Source: Acarospora socialis (lineage: Eukaryota; Ascomycota; Lecanoromycetes; Acarosporales; Acarosporaceae). From it: DNA of 64,000 bases. The stretch is taken from positions 186,001-250,000 of the forward strand of contig JAMYGW020000001.1 in the NCBI GenBank assembly GCA_025617375.2, written 5' to 3'. The position numbers and the translations under genes are program-made. The notes beneath the pieces are model-generated. The model was not told where the DNA came from. It was given only the letters and a program-made list of their open reading frames with translations, and ran no database searches. Shown here in pieces: positions 23,001-35,277 of this stretch (the first letter of the stretch is position 1; every line of letters starts with the position of its first letter).

Positions 23001-26000
23001 TTTCTGTGAAAACAGGCTTGATACGGAATTTGGACAGTCGGCCAAGTTCCAGTTGGAAAGCCAAAGCAGGTTCCGTGTGTCGAATGCTGTCATCCTCCTC
23101 GTACTCAGGTCCTCTGAACGTAAAGTAGCCGGGATATGTGCCATCTTTATGTCCGCAGATGAAAGTCAGTCTCCTCACCCGCCTTGCCAGAAGTTCATCC
23201 TTGTACTCCTCAACTATACGCGAAATACGTGCAATAGTCTCATTGTCCTCTAGGCTTTCGGCGTCCCGGATAGCCACGTTACAAACAGCAGTAAGCTCAT
23301 CTTCGTTATCCAGCTTTGGTAAGGGAACCTTGCGCCTCCCTCCCAGGTCCGCCAACAGCCCATTGCTGGGCCGCTTCTTTTTTGACCCAGCAGTTGGGAA
23401 GACTTCTAAGGCTCGCATCAGATACTCCTCGGCTTCATCCAGGTACTGTACTGGAACGATGACACCCTTCCGCGTTGGCTCATCAATGCCGACACCTTTG
23501 TTGATCAAATATGACATATCACTAATAGAACTGATCTTCTTGAAAGGGTTGCCTTCAGTTGTCGGCGTTCCTGGAGTAGAAGGGTATGCTGATTGTATCG
23601 GTAAGCCAAACTCAGAGTGTCCGACTTTTCGAAGACGAAAGTCCCAAGAAAGAATAAAGGGTGGCTCGTTTTCGTTATGGTATTCGAGCTTCTTCACGTC
23701 GTAGGCGCGGTAAGCTCTCCTGATGTAGACCTCCAGGGCAGCCAGTGATACCCAGGGATCTTGGTGACCGAAGAAAAGTGGCAATACATCGAAGACGGTA
23801 TACTTCGAGTCTACCACCTCTTTCAATATCTCAAAGTTTGGTTCCCTATGATCCCAGCCAGTCTCTCCATACCTTGACTCGACAACTGATGATCGAAGGA
23901 TGTGCTCCATTTGTGCTGCACGCTCCTCTAAAGAGGGCAATGCGCATTGGATGAGAACTTCGCGGGCCTTCAATGCCACCTTTGCGGTAGATCTTCCTTC
24001 AAGCTCTGCCAATCGTCTTAGAGCCGGACGGAAGTACTTGGCAACGGGTCCAACATTCGGCTTGTTAGGTCTGTACATCTCCAAGATTGCGATTATTAGG
24101 TTGTTTTTCGCACCTATCCTGCTGTGAGAAAGCACAATCTGAACGACTTTGAAGATATCATCCTTGTGCTCCTCTCTCAGTTTTAGGATGACATCTTCGT
24201 CACGCGAGTTGCGAACAGAAAAAAGCTTCTCGACGTTGAAGTACTGATCTAACAGCTTGGTAAAGACGTCGAGTTCGTGGGCCTTCAATCCTTCAATGTA
24301 GCGGTCGATGACGGCTGTCAAGGGACTAAGCGCTGAGCGGAGCAAGTCCGCATCACTTGGCTTAACATTATCTTCCAAGAAGCGCGCCATAGTCTTCGAC
24401 AGCTGCTTTGCCGGAAACTCAACCTTTCTGGCCCTTGCCCGCTCCACAATTTGCGTAAACTGAGCGTCCAGCTTTTGGGGCATGCGTGCATGAAGGGCGG
24501 AAAACTGTGCGTTCCATTCGCCGTACGGTAGGTCCGAATCCCGGAGCACCTGCGCAAGCTCGTTGAGCGTAGATGCCATGATGACTTGATTGTCGAAGCC
24601 CTGCAAGATGTTTTCCAAGATGCTGTGGAGAAGAGCGAAACGCTGAGGCGGTTTGTTCCCCACAACTTGCGGTGGTCCCAAGTCAGGTAGCTGGCCGAGG
24701 AAAGGTTGTGCATGCTTCACCCTGGACGGGTCATCCAGAGCTAAAATGCCCAGGATATCCCCAGCTTCGAGCGTAGCTCCTGGCTGCTTGATGAGTTGCA
24801 CGATACCGTCTTCCTGTGTAATAAGTGGCATGTACATCTTCATAACTTCCACTTCAGCGAACGCTTGGCCTGCTTTAACGTGCTCGCCGTTTTCGACTGT
24901 GAACTTGACAAGTTTGCCGGGGCTTGGCGTTCGGAGCTGAGTCGGGTCGTTTTCTTGCTCAAGTAAGCAGGTCTTGCTGTCGACACTCATGCGAGTAGCT
25001 CCGACTTCTTCTTTCCAGTAGACATTATGACTCCGTCCGTTGAGAAGAATGAGAAGACCCCCATCGGCGAGCGCTCTGACACCCACCGCACATTTTGACC
25101 CATTGATGAAAAGATGGTAGCTGTCGAGACTCGATCTGGTAGCGGTGAATTTATATCGGTTTCCCTCGTAGATGAAGTCAATTGGAAACACCGTCTTGAG
25201 CATGTCTTTCGCGGGCACTTGACCCTTCTCCAAATTCGCTCTGTATTCAGCAATGCACCCCTCGCTAGCAGTGTGCGCCTTGGTCACGGCACCGCATACG
25301 ACAGCAAGCATTGGATCTGGTCGTTCCGCTGTCAACTTGTTGGATATCAGCTCGTCTAGCCAGCCAGTTGTGATTGTGTTCTCCTCGAATGCGGGCGTCT
25401 CCAGTAACTTGATGAGGTATTCGACAGTGGTTCGGAAGTCGCCACGAATACTCAACTCCTTCAGCGCGACGACCATATGCTTCCGCGAAGCAGATCGGTT
25501 CTCACCATATGCAAAGATATGGCCGAACTGACTGTCGGAGAAGCTGTGGATGCCTCCGGCGGTACCGACGGAAAAGTATCCCCACACATTGGAGCTACTT
25601 CGGAAATTCAACTCGTGCATCATGCCGCTTGAAGGCTTGAAACCCTCTCCGGGATCTTCTGAGGTGATACGGCAGGCGGTGGTGTGACCTTTCGGCGTGG
25701 GTCGCCTCTGGCTCTTGACGCTATCTTCTTTGGAAAAGTCGAAGTCGATCTCAGACGAGGTCTGCGGATCGGTGCCGTAAAGAATTCGGATGTCCTTGAT
25801 ACGGTGCAACGGAATACCCATCGCAACCTGTAATTGTGCCGCCGGCAAGTTCACACCACTGACCATTTCCGTGGTGGGATGTTCCACTTGCAATCGGGGA
25901 TTCAGTTCCAAGAAGTAGAACTTATCCTCTGCGTGCGAGTAGAGATACTCTACGGTCCCCGCCGAGACGTACCCAACTAATCTCCCTAGTCTGACCGCAG

Positions 26001-27281
26001 CTTTCTCCATCGCCTGGAATGTTGCTGGTTTCGCGATCGTAACTGGAGCTTCTTCAATGATCTTCTGATGTCTTCGTTGTACCGAGCAGTCTCTGCCGAA
26101 GAGAGAGATGTTGTTCCCATACTGGTCCGCCAGAAGCTGTACCTCCAGATGTCTTGCGTTTCCAGCAAGTTTCATTATAAATATGGGCGAACCTGGTACT
26201 TCGCTTGCTGCGGCGTTGTATAAGCTTGTGAAGTTCTCTTCAGTTTCGACTTTCCGAATGCCTTTGCCTCCACCTCCTTCCGAAGCCTTTACCATGACCG
26301 GGAAGCCAATTTTGCGTGCCGCCTCAAGGCCTTCCTCAGGCGAGTGTGTGCAGCCTTTGTCGTAGACATCATCGTCGACTGCGACGATGCCGTTCTCGTC
26401 GATCCGTACTTGGTCCACTCCTTCCCCGGACCAAGGTATACAAGGTACTTTCGCATGCTGAGCCACAATCGTAGAGGATATCTTGTCACCCAAAGATCGC
26501 ATCGCTGAGCCTGGTGGTCCGATGAATATAATCTTCTTTGGCGAAGCTGCCAAGGACTCGGGCAGTTTAGGGTTCTCCGAAGCATGGCCCCTTTAAGACT
26601 ATAAGCCAACCGCCACAACGTGATTGAGAAGGTATACACTTACCATCCAGCCCACACCGCGTGTACTCCCATCCGCTCCGCAACGTCGACAATCAACTCG
26701 ACGTTGGCGTAATTGTTATTATTAGTTCCCCCAGGGACCTGTACCAGGGATGATTAGCACTCAAGATTCTTATCACATTGAGTCTTCTCTTTGCAGAGCC
26801 AGCTCAATTATTCGTCAAGCGCGCAGGTCCAGTAATTGGGAGGGTTCAGCTCACTTCAACATACTGATCCGCCATCCGGATGTAGTCCGCATTAGCCTGC
26901 AGGTCTTCCGGGGTGGCCATGACCGTAAACTGTATTGCCCGCTCATCGCCAAAGGTCTCGTAGGCCCATTTCCGGACCGACCGGATTTCCTTGACGGCAG
27001 CGATTCCATTGTTTGCGATCAAGACCTACACAACAGATGTCAATCATATACTCCACACCAACTACTTGGATCAGCGGGGTGAGTCTGACCGATGTAATGA
27101 CAGTATGTCCATCATTGTTGGCGACAAAGTCTTTGACTCGACTTGGCGGAGCGACCTCGAGGTGGTTGCCGCCTATGAAGTGAGAGGGGAGGTTATGTTT
27201 TGCGGCGTATGAGCTTCCGTGGCCGTTGACGACCGGCACGGTGATGCCGTTCGTGTGAGGCTCGCCGTTTGTCTCGGCCAT
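20069..27281 (-). CDS. ACC1: Acetyl-CoA carboxylase (multidomain, biotin-dependent)
   Basis: Six exons: 27281-27090, 27025-26855, 26738-26644, 26590-21708, 21649-20850 and 20797-20069, giving 2289 residues, the normal fungal size. All splices keep frame and rebuild [20 protein letters not shown] and [17 protein letters not shown], then [13 protein letters not shown]. Order: biotin carboxylase (about 60-570, ATP-grasp loop [14 protein letters not shown]), biotin carrier with the EVMKM site (Lys737), long central region, carboxyltransferase (about 1500-2200, with [13 protein letters not shown] and [10 protein letters not shown]). It makes malonyl-CoA for fatty acid synthesis, elongation and polyketides, in the cytosol. 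The ATG at 27281 gives the usual cytosolic N-terminus, but the same frame stays open for 70 codons upstream and encodes a basic, mitochondrial-type leader (reported separately). Confidence 0.98.
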
Positions 27282-27491
27282 GCTGACTGTGGTCGTCAGG
27301 GAAAGAGAGCGGGAGGAGAGAGGGTGCAAAGCAGAAGCAATGTTGGGAAGCCGATAAACCCAAGCCTTATGCCATATATCTCTACCAGCTGTGTTGAAGA
27401 AACGCCTGGGTGGTCTGAACCGCAAGAATTGAAAGAGATGAAAAGTCTGACGAAGTGATGGACAGATATTGACGGAGACAGACCGGCAGTG
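27282..27491 (-). other. In-frame upstream extension of acetyl-CoA carboxylase, possible non-AUG mitochondrial leader
   Basis: From a stop at 27494-27492 the carboxylase frame is open for 70 codons up to the ATG at 27281, with no ATG inside. It encodes FLRFRPPRRFFNTAG, then WVYRLPNIASALHPLSSRSL, rich in Arg, Ser, Phe and Leu and with a single acidic residue. That is the composition of a mitochondrial presequence. In Saccharomyces the mitochondrial carboxylase Hfa1 is known to start at a non-AUG codon upstream, and single genes for both forms are proposed in other fungi. Near-cognate candidates include the TTG at 27425. Translation is inferred only; no intron needed. Confidence 0.45.
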
Positions 27492-29036
27492 TCAGGTATA
27501 TCTGGGGCTGAAAAGGTAGGTATGGACGGAGGATTTCAGGTAGTCTACCTCAAGGTACTGTCTGAGCTTGGTACATCCCTTCGTACGGATTCGGATTATG
27601 TTGGTAACGGAGCTCTCTCTGCAAACTTTCAACACCGAGCTGAAAGCAGGCTAGTCCCGCCAACCACTTCCCCCAACTTCGCCTATTTGTCCCCCTCGGG
27701 TTTAGATTCATGCATTGATTACCTGCAGTCATGATATTTTTCGCTCGTAATCCGTAGATGTACGAGTATCTACGAGTTGAGACTGTATCAGATACAATCA
27801 AGGAAGAATTTGTGTAACGATTGGTCCTAAAGACTTAAAGGTCTCCGCCTCACCTGGCTCGATCTTGTTCAGTTTTTCTAAAGCTACCTATACTGGGGCA
27901 ATTGTTGTTGGGTCTTTACCTATGAGAAATACGTCACTGGTCCCCAGATTTATATAACTAGCGTTGGGAGTCGGAGAATGGTCGGCCTGCCTAATCTAAT
28001 CGGTGCTTACATCAGCATCACATTTCCGTTACTGCCCGGATTCCTTCCACGATCAGCGATTTCTCGTCCGAAACTCAAACTCCGACCCGTCAAAAGAACC
28101 CCGATCATATAAGGGTACATCCATTATACATCTGGTCGAAGTTACGCAGGTTACCTTTATTTGGAAGTCCTCAGCTCACCGATTGTGCTCATCCTTTCAT
28201 GTATTTGTGCCAAGGTTTTCAGGGCGTTGGGATCCATATATCTAGCCTCTCCCCAAACGATTCCCAATACCAACGTATCTATCCTGCCTCTGTCTCTAGA
28301 CAGCCTACGTGATTGATCTGTCTGTCCCGTTCCTACCATAGGTAAGCCAGAAAGTCCGCCTACCACAGCTGCAGCCACCGATACAGATATCTCCGTAACC
28401 AAGCGGAAGATAATCTTTCTCAAATGGTTCCTCTTGCTCTTTGATTATATCAATTGCGAAAAGGAGAAGAATCCGACTCTTGTGATGTAGATGATCAAGT
28501 CGATATAACTGATGCCGAAGACTTTTCGTCACCAGATCGCTTTCGCCGTTTTCGAGCTCATCTCGTGCAGTCGTAGGTGTAAGCTCGTTCTCGGTCGCCG
28601 AATGTCAGTCCCCGTACTTGGTAGTCGACCGGAAGTCGTTCATCGACGGCTCAGAGCAAGTAAATGACGACTATCGATCACGGTATCGATGTACTGTAGA
28701 TCCTAACTAGCATGATTACTACAGTTGTAATCTTTGCTCGAATATTCTCTCTGTTCAGCATTCATTGGTAAGGATTGGATAGTATGTACAACGCTACGGT
28801 TAAGAGGGTCATAGAGGAGGATAACGACAGTAATCTTGCCCCGAACCCATACGCTAATCAATGCCATTCAAACATAAGCCCTTAGTCATAACAGCCACAT
28901 CCAAGTAGCCCTCCCAGCCCTATCGACATCTGGCCTTGTGACGCCAACATGCCCTAAAATACCAAGGCACAATATCCATAAAGCGTGAGCAAATCCCGGC
29001 CCCTGCTAGGACCTGCTTGAGCGTACAGGAAGCGTC
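27492..29036. other. Intergenic, no gene supported
   Basis: About 1.5 kb between the carboxylase promoter side and the end of nudE, both on the minus strand. Only short frames are present and none has family features. It should hold the ACC1 promoter. Short palindromic patches (for example around 28670-28730) are not clearly more than chance. No tRNA was found on reading. Confidence 0.45.
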
Positions 29037-30954
29037 TCAAAACGTCTCGCCAACCCCACTCAATTTCTTCCTTCTTTCAGGAGGCGGCATATCTCCATCT
29101 TCCCGATGATGCAGGTTCGAGCTGATCCTCCGCGCACCGGCTGGCATCGGTAGGCCCGTCCCTGCGCTCTGCCGCTTTTTCAGGCCCGTAGGTGTAGGGA
29201 TCGCAGAAACGCCTGCCAGGTCGTTCGTCTTGAACGTAGTCCGGCGTGGAACGGGCGTTGACATTTCCGAGTCCTTCTCCTGGATATTGCTCACACTAGC
29301 AGAGTGGCCGTGCCCATGCAGTGATGCGTAGCTGCCTCCGACAGATGACCGTGGCCGTCTGCTTTCGTTCAGGGTGCTGGTGGAGTAGTGACCAAGCGGT
29401 GTCCTGGCTCCTGAGATACTCTGTCGGCTACTAGGTCGAATGACGGATGGAGGCAAGTGGCTGCTTGTGTGATTGTGACTGACGTTACTTGAAACGCTGG
29501 CACGGCTGCTTGGTCGACTACCACCATTCCGGTCATGCGTCGGTGTCGCGGAAGGGATTCCGAATGATAGGCGACTGACGTGTTGCGTTGACAGTGGCGT
29601 ACTTTCACCCGTGCCCCTGAGGGATGAATTAAGGCTAGCATTGCTCCCGCCAGTTCGCTTCTTCGGACTTCGCATCGTCACCGTTGCCGGAACATGGCTC
29701 TGTCCAAGGGCAGACCCACTCCTCGGTGAAGCTCGTGGAGGGGTGTGCGTGGGTGCTGGGAGCTTTGATCGAGCCGACTGAACGCGTTCCTCAAGCTTCT
29801 GCATCTTACCAATCAACCCGCGGATCTGATAGAGCGAGCCTGAACGTGGGAATGCTTGGGCTGGTGTTCCATGCAGAGGAGCATTAGGGGCGCGTCGAGA
29901 CATTGAAGGCGTACGACCGTTACTGATTGGGATCGAAGGCCCGCGGGAATGGCGTGCAGGCCGTGCGGAGTTATGCAATGGGCGTGGGGTAGATTCTGTA
30001 CCAGCCGCTGAAACCCGGTTTCTAGATAAACGTGGCAATGATGGCTTGGCGACAACAGTCTCAGAGCGCTCTGACATTGGCGGTGAAGGCGGCGTGGGTG
30101 CATCTGAAACGGTCGACGAAGTAGATTTCCCCGGTGGCGTTGCAATCGTGGGCGACGATGTTGTAGTGGCAGGGGAGACTTCCGAGGTTGGTGTTTGCGG
30201 TAGGGCAAGACCAGGTCCAAGTGGCGTTGGCTTCCTTAGATGTTGCTTCTGTGGCGCTCCCGCAGCGCGTCTCAACTTATCCTGAGTAATTTCTGCCTCG
30301 ATCTTCAAATCCGAGAGTTCGTCTCTGAGCCTCTGGGTCTCTATGCGCAATGCTTCGCGCTCCTGTTCCCCAACCTTCACCTCTTCTTCCAGCATAACAC
30401 CCCGTTCTATCGCCACGTTATACTTGGACTCCAGATCTTCCAACGAGGAGGTCGTATTTCTGGCTTGCCTTTCAAAGTCATCGTTCGCAACCTCAATATC
30501 CCGGAGCTTGAGCTGGATGGTCCTGTTCGTGTCACGAAGGGTTGTAATCTCCTTTTGGAGCGTATTCTGCACATTGTTCGCTTCTGTCTTGGCTTGCTTG
30601 TATTTCGTCTAGGTAGCGGGAGTCAGTATCAAGATCCATAGCAAAGGTACTGCTGACAGCTGGCAAGTTTTCGTAGCGAAGGCCCGATTCCATAACGCCA
30701 AAGGATAAGATGCGTACCTTCCACTCGTCGACTTCGTACTTCAAACCCTCCACTTTTTCCCGCAACTTGCTTTCTCGTTTGTCTGAAGCTTCTACCTCCT
30801 TCTCAAGCTCAGCTTCCAACTCCCTACTAGAGCTCTGAAACTCCGTGAGTTCAGTTTCCAGCTGCTCATATTGTGACTTGTAGTATGTAAGAGCCTCCTC
30901 GGTCGAAGAAAACTTATCTATCGGTGAGGAGGCCGGTTCTTCAGCTGAAGGCAT
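29037..30954 (-). CDS. nudE: NudE/NDEL1-type dynein regulator
   Basis: Exons 30954-30718 and 30608-29037 join across a 109-base intron (DEWK then [11 protein letters not shown]) to give 602 residues. The N-terminus ([26 protein letters not shown]) and the coiled coil to about residue 200, with [20 protein letters not shown], are those of the NUDE family. NudE binds NudF/LIS1 and dynein at microtubule plus ends and is needed for nuclear migration in hyphae. The remaining two thirds are Ser/Pro/Arg-rich, low complexity and probably disordered, with many S/TP sites. The first intron sits inside the coiled coil. A TCG-rich tract lies upstream. Confidence 0.93.
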
Positions 30955-31763
30955 GGATTGTTGCAGGCGTCCAAAAGCAGCAATATGGCTCAGAGGTCCG
31001 AGGGCGGAGGTAGTCGATAGGGGAGAGGTCGAAGACTGCTGCTGCGGAAGTGCGAACAGCCTTCGACGCTCGGGAGATAGTGGACTGGAAGCCGTGTTCT
31101 ATGAGCTGCCGCGCAGCTCTGGTTTCCCGTTCTGGTACTGGAGGGTTTGGGGTGATAGAGATGTGGTAGTTGATGAACCTTTGCTTTTCTTCTGGTGGTT
31201 AGCGCCTAGGTTAAAATGAATATCCGTAAGTTGGTTTAATGCGGATTTGTCGATAGATCTCTGGTCGTCGCGTCGTTTGTCGTTCGTATCGTCGTTCGTG
31301 CCGTCGTCGTCGTTGTCGTTGGTTGTCGCATGTGTTGGGTGACAGATTCAAGTCCTGAGCAACATTCAAATAGCTACGGCAACCGTGATTCGTCCCAAAG
31401 GCTTGGCGCTACACCGCGCATCCACTAGCGCGCCGGTGCAGAACACCTCAGTTCTACTCTTTACTCCGTACGCTGATTGAAGAAACATCAACAACAATAG
31501 AGCTTCTGAATCGGGAGCATTCAGATTGCGGAAGATATGTAATTCTGGAGTTAGATAAATGCCAAGTATCTTTACTTCACCCATATCATCAAGAAGTGGT
31601 TCGTTTTCAAAGCATTATTTCTTCGGAGCACCTTGCAGAAACATCCGAAGAGCTTCCAATTACGCCCTATCTACAAAGTAGTTAAGCTCTATGTACATCA
31701 TTACTGGGCAATGAACCAGCAAACCCTTAACAATTTTATACTTCTCTGCCATCGGAAGAGTGT
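30955..31763. other. Intergenic, nudE upstream region and phosphoketolase 3' side
   Basis: About 0.8 kb between two minus-strand genes. It holds the nudE promoter and a TCG-rich imperfect microsatellite near 31255-31325. A 72-codon frame at 31366-31584 has no family features. Confidence 0.45.
31255..31325. repeat. Imperfect TCG/GTCGTT microsatellite
   Basis: The plus strand shows repeated GTCGT, TCGTT and GTCGTC units over about 70 bases, about 300 bases upstream of the nudE start codon. It is not coding in any supported gene. Confidence 0.7.
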
Positions 31764-34615
31764 TTAATCAGCATACCCGACATCCCTATGCACCGTCTTA
31801 CCATCGCCTTCAAAGGACGGCGTGTCATATGTACCCTCCGGATCTAATCAATATCAGCCTACGGTTTCTACCCTTCAAATGATACAACCCGATGAGATGA
31901 TGTGAACATACCTTTACTAGTCTTCATTATATACTCCTGTGTCTTCACAATCTTGTGCCTCAACCCACTTAGGAGCTCATGCATATCCAATCGCACCCTC
32001 TCATTCTTTTGCGCGCCGCCCTTTATGGCTGCCTCCGCAACATGATACCTGCTTACATGGTTCCTTAGCATCATATCGAACGGCGTCGTCGTACTGCCTT
32101 CCTCGCGGTAACTCTCGATACTAACGCGCTGCAAGTTCGGACGCCCGAACAAGAGACCTTTGATTTCGTTTGCGTAGCCATGGTAGTTGAAGTGAATGGG
32201 CCGGTCGGGTGTGAAGAGGGCATCGAAGTCGGCGTGGTTAAGGGCGTGCGGATGGCTGCCTTCGAGACCGAGGATCATGAGATCAGTAACGTTGACGACG
32301 CGGACGCGAAGCTGCGGCACTAGTTTGCGCAGCATGGATGCAGCTTCAATCACTTCAAAGGTAAGTTCTGCTCCGATACTCACCAGAACAACGTCCGGGT
32401 CTAGACCTTCGTCAGTGCTGGCGAATTTCCAAACAGAGCCGCCGGCGCGGCAGTGCGATTCTGCTTCGGAGGCAGTGAGGAAAACCGGTTGAGGCTGTTT
32501 GGAGCCGACCATTAGGTTGACGTAATTCTTGGAGCGGAGGCAGTGAGCCGTGGTGGAAAGGAAGGTGTTTGCGTCCGGGGGAAAATAAACGCGGGCTGCA
32601 TCCGGTTTGAGATTGAGGACGGCGCCGATGAAGGAGGGGTTCTGGTGGGAAAAGCCGTTGTGTTCTTGTCTGGTCCAGGTACTGGTTTCGAGGTAATTGA
32701 TGCTGCTGATATCTTTCCTCCAGTTGGTCTCTCGTGCCTGAGCATACGGAGTTAACGAAATGCGTTTGAGAATGATCTCCTGGGTGTACGACTTACCATT
32801 TTGTTAAATTTGCTGTACTGAACCATCATGGTATGAACAATGCCAAGGAAACTCTCATAAGAGGGAAATAGCCCGGTTCTTCCGGTCAAAGTGTAGCCTT
32901 GAAGGAAGCCTTCGCAGGTATGTTCGGAAAGAATCTCAATGACTCGCCCCCCTTTGGCATTGGAAAATTGATCCCACTGAAAATCGCGTCCGGTATGTCG
33001 CAGGACCGCATCGAGCTTGTTACTGACCAACTCATCGGGCGAGAAGATCCTTATGCTCTTCGGGTTCTTCACTAAGATTTCGTCAAGAAGCTCGCCGATT
33101 GTTGCCATGCAGCTTGCTTGGTCGCCCTTTTTGACGCTGAACTTTTTCCAATCCGGTATCTCGAGTATCTCACGAGTGCAGCAAGTGTCAATGGTCTGTC
33201 CGATTTTCCGCGTGTCATCCTTCGGAACAATATATGTGACCGCCTCAGTAGGGCCACCTTCTTTGGTGAAGAGTTCGTGCGGCTTATAGCTTCCTAGCCA
33301 CTCCTGCAGCTGTTTGAGTTCCTCATCATCCGACTTGGCTGCCATTAGCGGGACTTGATGTGCATGAAATGAACCCTCCACGAATTCGCCCTTGACCTTT
33401 TTCGGACCACCCCAGCCCTGTACACTGAGTCAGCACAAAGGACCTTGGGATGATCTGTGTGGCTCACCTTGGGAGTCCGCAGGATCAGTACTGGCCATCT
33501 CGGTTTCATGATTGGCTTACCGGACCGTGCTGCCTTTTGGATTTTCCGAATCTCATCCAGAGCCCACTCCATAGAAACACTAACGTCGGCGTCAATATCC
33601 CCCAAGTCTTCAACGAAGCGTGGCTGGTATCCGTAACCAGTGAACAAAGCGGCCATCTCCTTGTCGTCCATGCATCCATAAATGGTCCTCTCGCTAATCT
33701 TGAAGCCGTTGACGTGTACAATTGGGATGACAGCGCCGGATTCCGCAGGATCAATATACTTGTAACCGTGCCATGCTCTTCTGCAGTCAGTGACAGACTC
33801 TTCATCAGAGATAGGTGTCTTACGTGGCGGTAGGCCCGGTTTCAGCCTCTCCATCTCCTACAATACACGCTACGATGAGGTCCGGCTTGTCCATAACAGC
33901 CCCGAAAGCTACCGACAAGGCGTACCCAAGCTCCCCACCTTCATGGATGGCGCCAGGAGTCTCTGCGTTGATGTGGCTGCTTGTTATCAGTGATCGTGAT
34001 CTTAGACGTCGATCAACGCTTTCTGCTTACCTAGGAAGTCCGCTTGGTGTACTGAATCTTGTGATCAGGTTGTGGAGTCCAGTTCTAGTCCTTCCGTACT
34101 CTGGATAAACCTTTTCGAGAGATCCCTCGATCCATAAAGATGCGAGGATTGCCGGCGCACCATGGCCAGGGCCGACCACGTAAAGCAGGTTTAGATCGTG
34201 CTTTGTGACAAGCAAGTTAAGGTGCGAATATACAAGCGTCAGGCCGGGACAAGTACCCCAGTGTCCTGTAATCGCATCAGTTATGTGGCCTGCGGGAGCG
34301 CAGGTAGACGGATCAATTACCTAGCAATCGAGGCTTAATGTCATCGAAGGTCAAATCTCGCTCCAAGTAGACATTGTCGTGCAGAAAGATCATAGCTTAT
34401 AACGGACAGGTCAGCACACAACATTAGTCTCAGAGACGGACAGGTTCCATACCAGCTGTGACATAATTTGCAGCGCGCCTGAAAAGCTGCAATCCAGAGT
34501 ATGTATCCTCATCCAGCTTGGTCTTCTCGAGCTTAACAGCCAACGACAACACATCATCTGGTACATTTGAGGGAATCGGCTGCGGATTCGGACGGTCAAT
34601 GACTTCTCCAGGCAT
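31764..34615 (-). CDS. xfp: D-xylulose 5-phosphate/fructose 6-phosphate phosphoketolase
   Basis: Eight exons: 34615-34453, 34395-34321, 34265-34031, 33976-33824, 33777-33468, 33417-32797, 32737-31912 and 31843-31764, giving 820 residues, the normal size. Splicing restores [36 protein letters not shown], the thiamine diphosphate motif [19 protein letters not shown], and [20 protein letters not shown] with [12 protein letters not shown]. The fifth exon's AAG acceptor is preferred because the CAG three bases upstream would insert an Arg in the conserved TATAWH. The enzyme splits xylulose 5-phosphate (or fructose 6-phosphate) with phosphate into acetyl phosphate and an aldose phosphate. Its start faces the acetate kinase gene 662 bases away, which uses acetyl phosphate. 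The family is best known in bacteria but is spread among filamentous ascomycetes. Confidence 0.97.
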
Positions 34616-35277
34616 CTTGAAAGTGTTCGGATTTCATCAGCACTGTGTGCGGACAGGATGATTAAAAGGAGTTGCCAACGGCGGTCTCGTCGACTCGTCC
34701 TAGATTAACCTCACTTCCGGGGTTAGTTTACTGGTAAGGGTGCGGTGAACAATCTCTCGAGGCACGTTATGAACATGAAGAGCTTCTAGCTTCTTGGACA
34801 ACACTGACGGAACACTCGGATGTGCAAGGATGTGTACAGTAACGTGCAGGACCTCGCTGGCCAAATAGAGTAAGATGCTTGGACCTCAGTTGAGATCAAT
34901 TACAAAATTCGTGCAAGCTGCTGCGGTTACTTTGCCCTAGGCTACACGAATTGCGGGCATCTGAATCCTACACGCCGTGTGGTATTCGCACCGAGACTGT
35001 TTGCTATTGTTCAATATCGAAAAGCGATTACAACGGACTGACATCACGTACAAATAACTTACAGTAGGTGGGCGGTTGAGATTCCCAAAGCTTGATCCTT
35101 GTTAGTTGCTTGGCGTTAAAGCTTATCGTTATCGATAGACGGAGCTCGGCAACGTTCACAGACAATAGGGCAGCATTTACGTACACAGTAGGTTATTATT
35201 GATGTCAGGTGAATTATCACCGTTGCAAGGTCGTGTCCTCTACGTTCAAGAGAGAACTTCTCCTACCAACTCAGACC
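34616..35277. promoter_or_regulatory. Shared divergent promoter, phosphoketolase / acetate kinase
   Basis: The 662 bases between the two start codons serve two genes of consecutive reactions, so co-regulation is likely. I see short palindromes such as TTATCGTTATCGATA near 35120, but cannot assign a factor. Confidence 0.55.

Noticed and set aside
28157-28532. Minus-strand frames of 75-88 codons upstream of the carboxylase
   Set aside because: They overlap in different phases with no recognisable motif or splice partner.
31310-31360. GATTCAAGTCC resembling a tRNA T-loop
   Set aside because: No matching acceptor, D or anticodon stems could be folded around it.
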